Source: Ignavibacteriota bacterium (lineage in GTDB: Bacteria; Bacteroidota; Ignavibacteria; Ignavibacteriales; Ignavibacteriaceae). From it: a stretch of DNA of 64,000 nt. The translations under genes and the position numbers were made by a program. The stretch lies in contig CP053447.1 in assembly GCA_013285425.1 (NCBI GenBank), positions 1,618,001 through 1,682,000 of the forward strand, read 5' to 3'. The notes below the pieces were generated by a model. It saw nothing but the letters and a program-made list of their open reading frames with translations, did no database searches and was not told where the DNA came from. This document shows, one piece after another, positions 1 to 9,582 of the stretch; the first letter of the stretch is position 1, and every line of letters begins with the position of its first letter.

Positions 1-803
1 TCAGGCACGTGCTCGGCTAAAGGATGGACAAAAACAGAATTAGTGATTTTATTAGCTAATTTTTTAACTGCCTCAGGAAGTTCCTTTTCATCGCGTTCAG
101 GATTCGGTTCAATTGTTTCCAGAATCGGTAAAATCAAATCGTACTCTAATGAAAAGATATTCATACTTACACCAATGTATCCATCTTGTTTAAACACACG
201 ATCAATAGTTTCCGGGGTTGGTTTTTCAATTATGTCGGTTAAAAAACCTTGTTTATTTTTTATTGTTATAGCAAATCTTTCGATTCTTGAATATTCAAAT
301 TCAAGAGCTTCACGATTGTAATCTATCAATATGCCGGGATATTCAGAATTTAATACAATTCTTAATGCTTTTTGAGAATAAAGATTATCACTGTTGCAGA
401 CAGTAATTTTTTTTCCTGCCCAATTTGTTTTTGATTTTAAACCCCACATCAATGCATCTGCAGTACCAAATGGTTTTTTTCTTCCGGCAGGAATTGGCTG
501 CACTGCATAGGAAATTTTTAATCCATAAAAATTGTTATCATAATCTTTCGTACCATAGTATTCCTTAATTGAATTATCATTTTCACCAATCACAATAACA
601 ATATCGTAATAGCCTGATTCTCTTGCATTGAATAAAAGGTAATCCAGAAATGGTCTGTAATCTTTACCAACGCCGATCATTGATTTAGCTTTTTCATCAG
701 CATCTTTTATTAATTTATTTTCAACTTTTAGATTTTTAGCGGGAGGTTTTTTCATTCGTGATGAAATACCGCCAGCTAATATTACCATCCTGCCGTCTTT
801 CAT
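1..803 (-). CDS. NDP-sugar nucleotidyltransferase, partial (3' end beyond the window)
   Basis: Sugar-1-phosphate nucleotidyltransferase-like protein. It would join a sugar-1-phosphate to an NTP, giving an NDP-sugar and pyrophosphate. Read on the minus strand from the ATG at 803, the product begins MKDGRMVILAGGISSRMKK, with the LAGG-x-x-SRMK nucleotide-binding loop of the GT-A pyrophosphorylase fold. An inner CNSDNLYS segment fits the metal-binding Asp region. The frame stays open to base 1, so about 267 residues are seen and the C-terminus is missing. The ATG overlaps the stop of the upstream sugar kinase (ATGA), so the two are probably translationally coupled. The kinase would supply the sugar-1-phosphate. 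Sugar and nucleotide specificity cannot be read from the sequence. Confidence 0.85.
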   Translation of the reverse strand, partial: MKDGRMVILAGGISSRMKKPPAKNLKVENKLIKDADEKAKSMIGVGKDYRPFLDYLLFNARESGYYDIVIVIGENDNSIKEYYGTKDYDNNFYGLKISYAVQPIPAGRKKPFGTADALMWGLKSKTNWAGKKITVCNSDNLYSQKALRIVLNSEYPGILIDYNREALEFEYSRIERFAITIKNKQGFLTDIIEKPTPETIDRVFKQDGYIGVSMNIFSLEYDLILPILETIEPNPERDEKELPEAVKKLANKITNSVFVHPLAEHVP

Positions 804-1909
804 TTTGCTTTCTCCTGAAATTCCACTCGTGAACCAGAATCAGGTAAAATTATAAATGCTTCGCCGTCAGCATTTTGAATTGCTGATTTTATTCTTTCAG
901 GTTCTTCGGGAGAATATGCAAACATACAACCGCCGCCGCCTGAGCCGTTTATTTTTGCACCAAAAGCACCAGCTTTAATTGCCGCATTGATCATCCCTTC
1001 AATTTTGGGAGTAGAAATTTCTAAAATATCTCTCAATACAATATGATGTTCGGTTAACAATTGTCCGATTATTTTGTGGTCAGGATTTACTTTTGCTAAT
1101 TCTTTTCTGGCTGTTACTGTTAAATCTCTGTTCTTTATTGTTCCATCAAGAATCTGATTTTGAGACTTGTTCAGATAATTATTGTAGTTATTTATATCAT
1201 CTGCTTTAACACTATGCAAATTAAAATCGGGATCAATACTTTTAAGAATTCTATCAACATCCAATATCTGATTTTTAACATGACTTAAAATGTACTTTGT
1301 ATCTTTTGGCTGGTTAGAATTTCCGAGTACAAATGATTTAAGCTCGGTATTTAATCTTGAAATATTAAGTTCAGGTAAAAAATCAATTGCTATAATTCCG
1401 CCAATCGAAGTCGAATACTGATCCATCATCCCGCCGGGTTCAGAGAATTCAAGAACTTCAGCTTCGTATGCTAAATGAGCCAGATTTTCATCGGATAAAA
1501 TTTCGGATTGATCGCTCATCCTTGTAAGAAAATTAATCCAGGTTACTATTAAGGCAGAAGAGCTTGATGTTCCAGCATTAATCGGTATTTGTCCATCAAT
1601 AACACAATTAAATCCGGTTGAAAAAGTAAATCCTTTTTTTAACAATACCTTAAATGAACTTTTAAGATAATCTCTTTCTTTTGAATAGACGATTGGTCTA
1701 TCTATAAAAAAAGATTCCTCATCAGAAATATTTGGCAACCGGATATTAATAATCATATCGTTTCTGCGGATACCTTCAACAGATATCCTAAGAGATATTG
1801 CACAAGCAACGATTGGAAGATGCAAATAATCCTGATGCTCACCAAACAAACAAACTCTGCCGGGGGTTGATATTTTTAATTTATTTAATTTGTGACTTGT
1901 CAAAATCAA
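800..1909 (-). CDS. GHMP-family sugar kinase (galactokinase-like)
   Basis: Predicted ATP-dependent sugar kinase that forms a sugar-1-phosphate. GHMP motifs are present. Motif 1 is GRVCLFGEHQDY, near residue 17, comparable to GEHTDY in galactokinase. The motif 2 phosphate loop is GTSSSSAL, near 114. Motif 3 is INGSGGGGCMFAY, near 320. At 369 residues it is close to galactokinase length. No ATG fits. The frame can start at TTG 1909, but the downstream TTG at 1903 is better placed, 6 nt after an AAGGA. The gene lies 3 bp after the symporter stop and overlaps the nucleotidyltransferase start by 4 bp. Operon context suggests it phosphorylates the imported sugar. GEHQDY is not diagnostic, so N-acetylgalactosamine, fucose or another sugar is possible. 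Confidence 0.85.
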   Translation of the reverse strand: MILTSHKLNKLKISTPGRVCLFGEHQDYLHLPIVACAISLRISVEGIRRNDMIINIRLPNISDEESFFIDRPIVYSKERDYLKSSFKVLLKKGFTFSTGFNCVIDGQIPINAGTSSSSALIVTWINFLTRMSDQSEILSDENLAHLAYEAEVLEFSEPGGMMDQYSTSIGGIIAIDFLPELNISRLNTELKSFVLGNSNQPKDTKYILSHVKNQILDVDRILKSIDPDFNLHSVKADDINNYNNYLNKSQNQILDGTIKNRDLTVTARKELAKVNPDHKIIGQLLTEHHIVLRDILEISTPKIEGMINAAIKAGAFGAKINGSGGGGCMFAYSPEEPERIKSAIQNADGEAFIILPDSGSRVEFQEKAK

Positions 1910-1912
1910 TCC

Positions 1913-3559
1913 TTAGTTAGTATAAGTCCTGAACAATCCGCCGATAAAATAAATAACCATACCTGTTACCGCAACTATTGAAGCAGCACTTGAACCGCTG
2001 CTGCCCATAAACACACCAACTAAAAATACTATCAAACCAGAAAAGAAAACTAAAAGACTTAGCTTACCTTTAAATGTTTTCGGCAGAATGTTATATACAT
2101 TGTTACTTTCTATCTCCTCATCGCTGATTGTTCTTGCTCTCCATATTGCTTCAATTTTTTCGTTTGAAACTTCTTTTGTAAACAAACTTACAAGCGGGGT
2201 AAAGATTAAAGTAGTTCCAGCAGTTATAAAAGTTGTAAGATTAAAATCAAGATCGAAAAAGAACTGACCTATTATTCCTGAAATTGCGCCCAATATATAT
2301 CCAGTAACAGCACCCTGCCAATTTACCCTCTTCCACAGCAAACCATAGACAACTGCAATTACAAATAACGGCATATCCATAATCGCTATTATTGTAAGAT
2401 AAGCATTAACCGCTCCGCCAAGTATAGGAACGAGATATGCAAAAAGAATCATTCCAAATCCTGTTATCAAAGTAATAATTCTTGCAATACGCAGTACGTC
2501 TTTATCGGTTGCTTTTCTATTGATAACATTTTCATAAATATCGCTTGCAAAGATCGTTGCTACTCCATTGAGATTTCCTGAGATAGTTGAAAGTTGTGAA
2601 GACAATAACCCAATAACCACAAATCCTAAAACTATATTCGGAATTAAATTTGCGATTAAAATTGGAACAGCAGAATCTGCATTAGCCAGATTTGGATAAA
2701 TAATTCTTGCCGCTAATCCGGGCAGATTCCACAAAAGTGCAAAAGGAGTAGTTATAATACCAGCCAAAACCAAACCCTTTGCAACACTCCTTGTGCTTTC
2801 AGCACCAAAGGCTCTTTGCAGTAAACCCTGATCTACACAAGCCCATTCGATACCTAAAAGAAAAATTGCAATTACAAATCTCCAATTATATGTACCGGTT
2901 TCTTTGACTAATGTTAAAGCCCCTTCGGGTAACTTGGCTGACATTCCGGGAAACCATCCAACCGCACTCATAGCTAAAGGTAATAACAATAAAGCTCCGG
3001 CAAGCATCAACACAAACTGAATTACATCTGTAAAAGCAACTGACCACATACCACCGAGTATGGTATAAATAACCACTACAACAGAAAAAATTAATACCCA
3101 GGCAGTAAATGAAGTTAATCCGGAAATTGTTTGTGCAGCAATTACAGCTGTATATAAAACTACCCCTAACCAAAAAGTAAGACGTAATATCCAGATAAAT
3201 GCAACGAAAGTTCTTACTCCTTTACTGTATCTTTTTTCCAGAAATTCCGGAATAGTTCTAATTCTTAATCTCCTGAAAATGGGAATAACAAATAACCCTG
3301 AAATAACCATAGCCATATTTCCGGTCCAGGTTTGCCAGATAATCGGTATTCCCTCTTTATATGCAATTCCAGCCTGTCCCACAAAACTATAAAGATTAAC
3401 ATTAGTTGCTGCAAGAACTGCGGCAAGAATAAAAGGAGTGAGTTGTCTTCCTGCAAGATAAAAATCATCAGAACTTCCTACCCATTTATAAAAGATTGAA
3501 CCTATGTAGAACATTGCAGCAAGGAAAACAAATACGATTATATAATCAGCAGTAATCAA
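1913..3559 (-). CDS. Sodium:solute symporter (SSS family, SGLT-like)
   Basis: Inner-membrane Na+-coupled symporter of 548 residues with a run of about 13-14 hydrophobic segments. The SSS-type start is present: DDFYLAGR near residue 31, then ATNVNLYSFVG. The central LLSSQLSTISGNLNG segment matches the Na+-site helix of the family. The length fits vSGLT-type sugar transporters. The likely start is TTG at 3559, with GGAG about 8 nt upstream. It sits between a small membrane peptide and a sugar kinase with gaps of 22 and 3 bp, which supports a sugar substrate. The substrate itself is inferred. Galactose, GalNAc or myo-inositol would all fit the family. Confidence 0.88.
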   Translation of the reverse strand: MITADYIIVFVFLAAMFYIGSIFYKWVGSSDDFYLAGRQLTPFILAAVLAATNVNLYSFVGQAGIAYKEGIPIIWQTWTGNMAMVISGLFVIPIFRRLRIRTIPEFLEKRYSKGVRTFVAFIWILRLTFWLGVVLYTAVIAAQTISGLTSFTAWVLIFSVVVVIYTILGGMWSVAFTDVIQFVLMLAGALLLLPLAMSAVGWFPGMSAKLPEGALTLVKETGTYNWRFVIAIFLLGIEWACVDQGLLQRAFGAESTRSVAKGLVLAGIITTPFALLWNLPGLAARIIYPNLANADSAVPILIANLIPNIVLGFVVIGLLSSQLSTISGNLNGVATIFASDIYENVINRKATDKDVLRIARIITLITGFGMILFAYLVPILGGAVNAYLTIIAIMDMPLFVIAVVYGLLWKRVNWQGAVTGYILGAISGIIGQFFFDLDFNLTTFITAGTTLIFTPLVSLFTKEVSNEKIEAIWRARTISDEEIESNNVYNILPKTFKGKLSLLVFFSGLIVFLVGVFMGSSGSSAASIVAVTGMVIYFIGGLFRTYTN

Positions 3560-3581
3560 TTTTTTTCTCCGTTAAGAGTGA

Positions 3582-3725
3582 TTAGTTGAGCTTGTTTTGT
3601 TTTTTTAACTCAGTTCTTTTTTGCTGAAGAAGCTTTTTAAATTCGCGTATAGGAACAACAATCCAGATGATCATGATAATGACTCCAATCAGCCAAATAG
3701 ACCATGTTATCCAATCAAAATACAT
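3582..3725 (-). CDS. 47-residue single-pass membrane peptide in the symporter operon
   Basis: Short ORF starting at ATG 3725 and beginning MYFDWITWSIWLIGVIIM. One strongly hydrophobic helix covers about residues 5-27, followed by a basic, Lys/Gln-rich tail (KKLLQQKRTELKKQNKLN). A good Shine-Dalgarno, GAGAGGAA, lies 6 nt upstream of the ATG. It is 42 bp after the GH109-like gene and 22 bp before the symporter start, on the same strand. Several SSS transporters have small membrane companions (for example the DUF997, DUF3311 and DUF4212 families). This one is shorter, and I could not assign it to any of them. A role as a symporter accessory subunit is inference from position and topology. Confidence 0.6.
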   Translation of the reverse strand: MYFDWITWSIWLIGVIIMIIWIVVPIREFKKLLQQKRTELKKQNKLN

Positions 3726-3767
3726 TATGCGTTCCTCTCAGAAGATTATTAAACTTGATTTTTTATT

Positions 3768-5184
3768 TCAGATATTTTTCAGAATTCCTAATTCCCTGAA
3801 CTCATTCCATTTGCCTCTTGTGTAATCAGGAAACTTAACGGGGATACTCCCAAGTTCAATTGATATTGTAGAAAGCGGAGCGACAACTGACCAGGCAGCT
3901 CCATCATAAACATCCTGATCAAGAAACCATCCATTATTAAGACAATCAATTATTCTGTAAATCATTACGAAATCCATTCCACCATGTCCGCCATATTTTT
4001 CAATTCCCTCTTTCAGTTTTGTCCATAGCGGATGCTGATATTTATCCCAATATACTTTATAATCTTTTTCATTAAGCCATCGATGTCCTTTATCAATGTT
4101 TACAAGTGATAGTCGGCTTGGATATCCTTCGTGATAACCTTTTGTTCCTGCTAATGCATTAATTCTATTATATGGTCTTGGAGTAACAACATCGTGCTGA
4201 ACAAGAATATTTCTTCCCTTCGCTGTTTTGATCAATGTATTAACCATGTCGCCATGTTTATAACCGGTTCTGTTATAAAATTCATTTGTACTTTCAATTT
4301 GTTTTGAATATTCATCAAGTGATGCTTGCAGAGAACTCATTGAAACCATATTTACAAATGAATCGCCTCGATTTATATCCATATATTGTGCTACTGGTCC
4401 TAAACCATGAGTAGGATAAAAGTTACCATCTCTTTCTTCATGATGACGAATGCGCCACATATTATAATAATAATCTTTACTAAACATAAGTTCACGCAGA
4501 TTATGTATATATGCACATTCCGCATAAGTAAGTGTTCCTAAAACTCCTTGCTGAGCCATATTAAGCAGCCAAAGTTCTTCATCACCATAACAAACATTTT
4601 CCATCATCATACAATTTACCTGCATTTCTTCGGCAGTATCCACAAGCGCCCATAGATCATCAAGTATATATGCTGCAGGCACTTCTACTGCAACATGAAT
4701 TTTATTTCTCATAGCCTCAATACTCATAGTAGTATGATACTCCCAATGAGTAGATATTATAACTAAATCTATATCATCACGCTTTATCATTTCTTTCCAT
4801 ATATCAAGTGTTCCGGAATAGACAGCTGGTTTTTGTCCGTGTCCGGATTTTTTTAGTTCTTCTAAAGCAGCATCAGTCTTTACTTTTTGAACATCACAAA
4901 TTGCAGTAATAATAGCTTTATCTGGTGCAAGTGCATTTACCAGTTTTTAAATGTTCTATCCCTCGATTACCTAATCCAATAAATGCTACCTTAACTTGTT
5001 TAATTGGAGGAACTGTTAAACCGATTACTGATTTTCCTTTTGCTATCGGAGATTTGGATAAATCCTTAATCTTTTCCAGAACAGTTTCACGACTTACAGG
5101 AGCTGTAAACCCTGATAAGCCAAGAAAAGCACTGCTAAGAGCGGAAAGCTTAATAAAATTTCTGCGGGTAAAATTATTTTTCAT
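3768..5184 (-). pseudogene. Tat-exported Gfo/Idh/MocA oxidoreductase, GH109-like, interrupted by one frameshift
   Basis: The N-terminal part starts at ATG 5184 after an AGGAG. It carries a twin-arginine signal (TRRNFIKLS) and the NAD-binding FIGLGNRG motif, then hits a stop at 4918. The remainder continues in the next frame as LVNALAPDKAIITAICDV and runs to 3768. The break is at a run of five A on the coding strand (plus strand 4944-4948). With four A the text reads EHLK-LVNALAP without interruption, giving about 470 residues. The C-terminal part has HGDMV and GGHGGMDF, typical of GH109 NAD-dependent alpha-N-acetylgalactosaminidases. It heads the symporter/kinase operon and would release the sugar in the periplasm. 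A single-base assembly error is a real alternative to a true pseudogene. Confidence 0.75.
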
Positions 5185-5515
5185 TTTATCTCCTGATATT
5201 TTGATGACTAATTATTCTTATATCTAAGTAAAAAATAATAATTTTTAGATTTACTGCAACTTACTTTTACAGAAATTCTACTGAATTTCATTTGAAATTA
5301 TTTATTCTGTTTTATTAACATGCAATGCTTGGTTAAACAGGTATTCTGTTTTTATGTGTTTGTGTTAATAAAATTTAATGTTATTTAACAAAGTATTAAT
5401 GAGCAATGAATTGACTAAGTCTTTTGTATTAGTATTTTGATACCCGATAATGATCTAAAAAAAATTTAAGAGTATCGAGGAATAATTAGTTGGGTTGGAA
5501 GAATTTTTTAATTAT
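5185..5515. other. Intergenic region upstream of the GH109-symporter operon
   Basis: 331 bp of AT-rich sequence between the start of the minus-strand sugar operon and the 3' end of purD. It must hold the promoter of the sugar operon. I could not pick out a convincing promoter, operator, hairpin terminator or small ORF. Confidence 0.5.
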
Positions 5516-6796
5516 TTAAATAAACTTTAACGCCTTGTCAGATATATCTTTACGATAATACATTCCATCAAAGCTTATTTTCTCAATAGCCTGGTAAGCA
5601 ATCATCTTAGCGGTTAATAAATCATTTGAATTAATTACTGAAGTAACTCCCAAAACTCTGCCGCCATTGGTTAAAATATTACCATCCTTTTCAATAGTTC
5701 CAGCGTGATAAATAATAATATTCTCATTAGTTAAATCAAGTCCGTTAATTAAAAGACCTTTTTCATACTTATCCGGATAACCACCGGAAGCAGCGACGAT
5801 ACAAACTGAGCATCCGCCTGAATATTTAATCGAGTTCTTTTCAATTTTACCATTCGCAGCGGAATAAAGAAGTTCAAGAAAGTCTCCTTCAATTAATGGC
5901 AGAACAACCTGCGCTTCCGGATCCCCAAATCTGCAATTAAATTCAATCACTTTTGGTCCAGATTCTGTAATTATTAAACCTGCATAAAGGCATCCAATAA
6001 ATTTATTACCTGATCTTTTTAATTCATTTAATGTTGGAGCAATAATTTCTTTCTCAATTTTCTGCTGTAGTTTTTCGGTTATTAATGGAGTTGGGGCATA
6101 TGCACCCATACCACCTGTATTTTTGCCGGTGTCATTATCACCTATTCTTTTATGATCTTGAGCAGCAGATAAACACACAAAATCTTCACCGTCAGTGATA
6201 GCAAAAACAGATGCCTCTTCACCTGTTAAAAATTCTTCAATAATAATTTTATCACCTGAACTGCCAAATATTTTATTTACAAAAAAATCTTTAACTGCCT
6301 CTTTCGCTTCAGAAAAATCTCCACAGATGATAACTCCCTTTCCTGCAGCCAATCCATCAGCTTTTAAAACTATTGGATATTTAATTCCTTTTAGATAATC
6401 AAGTGTTTCTTCAAATTGGTTAACATAAAATTCTTTATAAGCAGCGGTTGCAACTTGAGCATTATTCATTATTCTTTTTGCAAATGATTTGCTTGATTCA
6501 ATTCGTGCTGCATTTGATGAAGGTCCAAAGACTAAAATTGAATTTTCTCTCAAACTATCAGCTAAACCATCAACTAAAGGCTGCTCAGGTCCAACTACAA
6601 CAAGATTGATCTCATTCGATTTACAAAACTCAATTACATTGTTGTGATCAGATATATTCAGAGCAATGTTTTCAGCAATAGTTTTTGTTCCTGGATTTCC
6701 GGGTGAACAGAACAGTCTTTTTAATTTTTTGCTTTTTCTCAAAGCAAGTGCTATTGCATGTTCTCTTCCACCTGTTCCAATTACCAAAACATTCAT
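5516..6796 (-). CDS. purD: Phosphoribosylamine-glycine ligase (GAR synthetase)
   Basis: Second step of de novo purine synthesis: ATP-dependent joining of glycine to 5-phosphoribosylamine, in the cytoplasm. The 426-residue product has the complete PurD layout. The N-terminal fold begins MNVLVIGTGGREHAIALAL. The ATP-grasp domain has LKADGLAAGKGV near residue 147. The HKRIGDNDTGKNTGGMGAY signature lies near 215, and EFNCRFGDPEAQVVLPL near 286. The length is normal for the family. Its ATG overlaps the stop of the upstream glycosyltransferase by one base (TAATG). guaB, another purine gene, is two genes upstream on the same strand. Confidence 0.97.
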   Translation of the reverse strand: MNVLVIGTGGREHAIALALRKSKKLKRLFCSPGNPGTKTIAENIALNISDHNNVIEFCKSNEINLVVVGPEQPLVDGLADSLRENSILVFGPSSNAARIESSKSFAKRIMNNAQVATAAYKEFYVNQFEETLDYLKGIKYPIVLKADGLAAGKGVIICGDFSEAKEAVKDFFVNKIFGSSGDKIIIEEFLTGEEASVFAITDGEDFVCLSAAQDHKRIGDNDTGKNTGGMGAYAPTPLITEKLQQKIEKEIIAPTLNELKRSGNKFIGCLYAGLIITESGPKVIEFNCRFGDPEAQVVLPLIEGDFLELLYSAANGKIEKNSIKYSGGCSVCIVAASGGYPDKYEKGLLINGLDLTNENIIIYHAGTIEKDGNILTNGGRVLGVTSVINSNDLLTAKMIAYQAIEKISFDGMYYRKDISDKALKFI

Positions 6797-8082
6797 TACA
6801 GTTCTGCCCTTAATTTCATTTGAAACTGTTTTGTCAATAGTTCTGTTAAATTATCCCGTCTGTATTTTTCAACCAGTTCATCCGGTGGAGTTGGTAAAGT
6901 TCCTTCTTTGTAGGCGTTATAAATATTGAGGATTGTTTCTTTTATTTCATTTATGTTATCAGGACTACAGATAAATCCTGCTCCTGATTCTTCAACAGCC
7001 ATTTTAGCAGCACCATCAGGAACGCAAGCTAAGATTGGTTTCCGGGTACCTATATATTCATAAACCTTACCAGGTAATATTGCATCAATATTTTTCCTTC
7101 TTCCGACCATAAACCACAATATATCCGCTGATTTAATTTTAGCAATAGCCTCAGTGTGATTTACATATCCATGATCTTTTACAAAAGGCTGTAGTTTAAG
7201 TTTTCTTATCAACTTCTGATTTTCTTTTCTTAAGAATCCAACAAAATGGAGTTCAATGTTTGAAGCAATATCGGGACGCTCAATTGTTATCTGCTTAAAT
7301 GCTTTAAGAAAATATTTTGGTGTATTGTAAACCATAAATATTCCTGAATACATTAAAACCATTTTATTTAATGGTTTAGGTTGGGCAGGAATTTTTTCAA
7401 AATCTTCCGGATCAAATCCGTGAGAAATTATCACTACATCTTCAAAAGTTAAAAAAGGATATGTGTTTAACAGCTTTTCCTTAATCTTTCTGTTTGTAAC
7501 TGTAATTCGATCGGCTGCTTTAAGTGCTTTATATTCTTTTTTCTTATGCAGAAGTCTGTGAAATGGAGTAGCATAAAACGAAAAATAGCTCTTATACCAT
7601 AGATCACGATAATCTGCGAATAGAGGTATATCGTGTAACCTTTTAATCTTTGATATTATATCAAAAGCCGAAAATGGTGGACAAGTTATAAACAACGCAT
7701 CATATTTTTCTTTTGATAATATTTCATCAATCTTTTTATATGCAAGTTTGGACCAGGATTTTTTATTATCAGGAATAAAAACAGTTTGACTAATTTTATC
7801 AAAAATATTTCTAACAAACTCGCTTGGGGGTTTTATAGTACCTAACTTCGATAAAATAGAATTTGGTTCTTTACTTCCAGAAACTCTGATAACTTTTATT
7901 TCAGATTCTTCCAATTCCTTCATTAAAGATACATCATGTGCATAATAAGCAACCTTTCCACTAGTAATGACTGTCGGCTCCCAGTTAAAGTTTTTCATAT
8001 ACTTAACAAACTTGAGAGTTCTTTGAACACCGCTTAAGCCCATCGGTGGAAAATAATATGCTACAACAAGTACTTTGAACAT
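6796..8082 (-). CDS. Glycosyltransferase, GT4-like (GT-B fold)
   Basis: Predicted cytoplasmic or membrane-associated glycosyltransferase of 428 residues. It begins MFKVLVVAYYFPPMGLSGVQR, the usual N-terminal glycine-rich start of GT4-type enzymes. The C-terminal half has the nucleotide-sugar region DILWFMVGRRKN...LPGKVYEYIGTRKPILA, where the E of VYEY corresponds to the conserved donor-binding Glu. No signal peptide or clear membrane helix is seen. It lies between guaB (7 bp) and purD (1-bp overlap). This placement says nothing obvious about its substrate, though envelope or capsule glycan synthesis is plausible. Donor and acceptor are unknown. Confidence 0.8.
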   Translation of the reverse strand: MFKVLVVAYYFPPMGLSGVQRTLKFVKYMKNFNWEPTVITSGKVAYYAHDVSLMKELEESEIKVIRVSGSKEPNSILSKLGTIKPPSEFVRNIFDKISQTVFIPDNKKSWSKLAYKKIDEILSKEKYDALFITCPPFSAFDIISKIKRLHDIPLFADYRDLWYKSYFSFYATPFHRLLHKKKEYKALKAADRITVTNRKIKEKLLNTYPFLTFEDVVIISHGFDPEDFEKIPAQPKPLNKMVLMYSGIFMVYNTPKYFLKAFKQITIERPDIASNIELHFVGFLRKENQKLIRKLKLQPFVKDHGYVNHTEAIAKIKSADILWFMVGRRKNIDAILPGKVYEYIGTRKPILACVPDGAAKMAVEESGAGFICSPDNINEIKETILNIYNAYKEGTLPTPPDELVEKYRRDNLTELLTKQFQMKLRAEL

Positions 8083-8089
8083 AAAAACC

Positions 8090-9562
8090 TTATTTACTGC
8101 TTCTATAATTTGGTGCTTCTTGAGTTAGTATAACATCGTGAGGATGACTTTCTTTTAATCCGGCAAGAGTAATTCTGATAAACTTTCCTTTTGATTTTAA
8201 TTCCTTTATGTTCTTATTTCCGGTATAACCCATTGATGCTCTTAACCCGCCAACAAGTTGATAAACTGTATCTTCCAATGGTCCTTTGTACGGAACTCGA
8301 CCTTCGATTCCCTCTGGAACAAGTTTTTTAATATCATCCTCAGCATCCTGAAAATATCTGTCCTTACTGCCCTTTTTCATTGCACTAAGTGAACCCATTC
8401 CGCGATATAACTTAAAACTTCTTCCTTCATATAAAATTTTTTCACCGGGACTTTCATCAACACCGGCGAAAAGTCCACCAATCATAACGGTATCTGCTCC
8501 GGCAGCAATTGCTTTGGGAACATCACCGGTTTGTTTAATTCCGCCATCAGCAATTATCGGAATTCCATATTTTTTTGCAGCTGAATAAACATATCCTATA
8601 GCGGATATTTGCGGAACTCCTACACCTGCAATAACTCTGGTTGTGCAGATAGAACCCGGACCTATACCAACTTTAATAGCATCAATCTTACAATTAATGA
8701 GATCAATTGCCGCTTCATAAGTACCAATATTTCCAGCAATTAGCTGAATATACCTAAATTTTTTCCTAATTTCTTTTATTGTTTTAATAACCCCTGCCGA
8801 ATGACCATGAGCAGTATCAACAACTATAACATCTGCTCCAGCATCAGAAAGAGATTTTACTCTTTCCAAAGTATCATAAGTTACACCAACCGCAGCTCCA
8901 ACCCTTAATCGTCCGTGTTCATCTTTACAAGCATTTGGGTGCTTTTTCTTTTTCATAATATCTTTAAATGTAATCAATCCTTTTAAAGTCCCTGACTTAT
9001 CAACTACAGGAAGTTTTTCAATTTTATATTTCTGAAGAAGAGTTTCTGCTTTCTCTAATGTAGTTCCGACTGGTGCAGTGATTAAATTCTCTTTAGTCAT
9101 TAAATCCGATACTTTCAATTTTCGATTAGGTTCAAAACGAAGATCGCGGTTTGTCAGTATCCCAACTAATTTATAATTCTGATCCACAACCGGAATACCT
9201 GATACTCTATATTTTTTCATAATTTCTAAAGCATCACCGATTGTTTCATTTGGTGTAAGAGTAATAGGATTTATTATCATCCCACTTTCTGATCTCTTTA
9301 CCTTATCTACTTCATTTACTTGTTCTTCAATTGAAAAATTTTTATGTAATATTCCAATTCCACCTTCCCTCGCTATCGCTATTGCCATATCAGACTCAGT
9401 GACTGTATCCATAGCAGCAGAAAGAATTGGAATATTGAGTTTAATTTCAGGAGTAAGAAATGTTGTTATATTTACTTCGCGAGGTAGAACAGAAGATTTT
9501 GCCGGAATAAGAAGAACATCATCAAATGTTAATCCCATTTCTAATTGTTTTTTATCTAACAT
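8090..9562 (-). CDS. guaB: Inosine-5'-monophosphate dehydrogenase
   Basis: Oxidises IMP to XMP with NAD+, the committed step to guanine nucleotides. The 490-residue protein has the TIM barrel start ([17 protein letters not shown]). Two CBS domains are inserted at about residues 95-210. The catalytic-loop signature [21 protein letters not shown], with its active-site Cys, lies near residue 305. The flap/active-site text [10 protein letters not shown] follows near 385. Length and motif order are normal for GuaB. It is followed 7 bp later by the glycosyltransferase and then purD. A promoter is expected between it and the acyl-CoA dehydrogenase stop, but only 20 bp separate them, so co-transcription is likely. 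Confidence 0.97.
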   Translation of the reverse strand: MLDKKQLEMGLTFDDVLLIPAKSSVLPREVNITTFLTPEIKLNIPILSAAMDTVTESDMAIAIAREGGIGILHKNFSIEEQVNEVDKVKRSESGMIINPITLTPNETIGDALEIMKKYRVSGIPVVDQNYKLVGILTNRDLRFEPNRKLKVSDLMTKENLITAPVGTTLEKAETLLQKYKIEKLPVVDKSGTLKGLITFKDIMKKKKHPNACKDEHGRLRVGAAVGVTYDTLERVKSLSDAGADVIVVDTAHGHSAGVIKTIKEIRKKFRYIQLIAGNIGTYEAAIDLINCKIDAIKVGIGPGSICTTRVIAGVGVPQISAIGYVYSAAKKYGIPIIADGGIKQTGDVPKAIAAGADTVMIGGLFAGVDESPGEKILYEGRSFKLYRGMGSLSAMKKGSKDRYFQDAEDDIKKLVPEGIEGRVPYKGPLEDTVYQLVGGLRASMGYTGNKNIKELKSKGKFIRITLAGLKESHPHDVILTQEAPNYRSSK

Positions 9563-9582
9563 AATCCCTTCATTAAAAAAAA

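Noticed and set aside
43..321. 92-residue plus-strand frame
   Set aside because: It lies opposite the open nucleotidyltransferase frame, which carries clear family motifs. The plus frame shows no domain.
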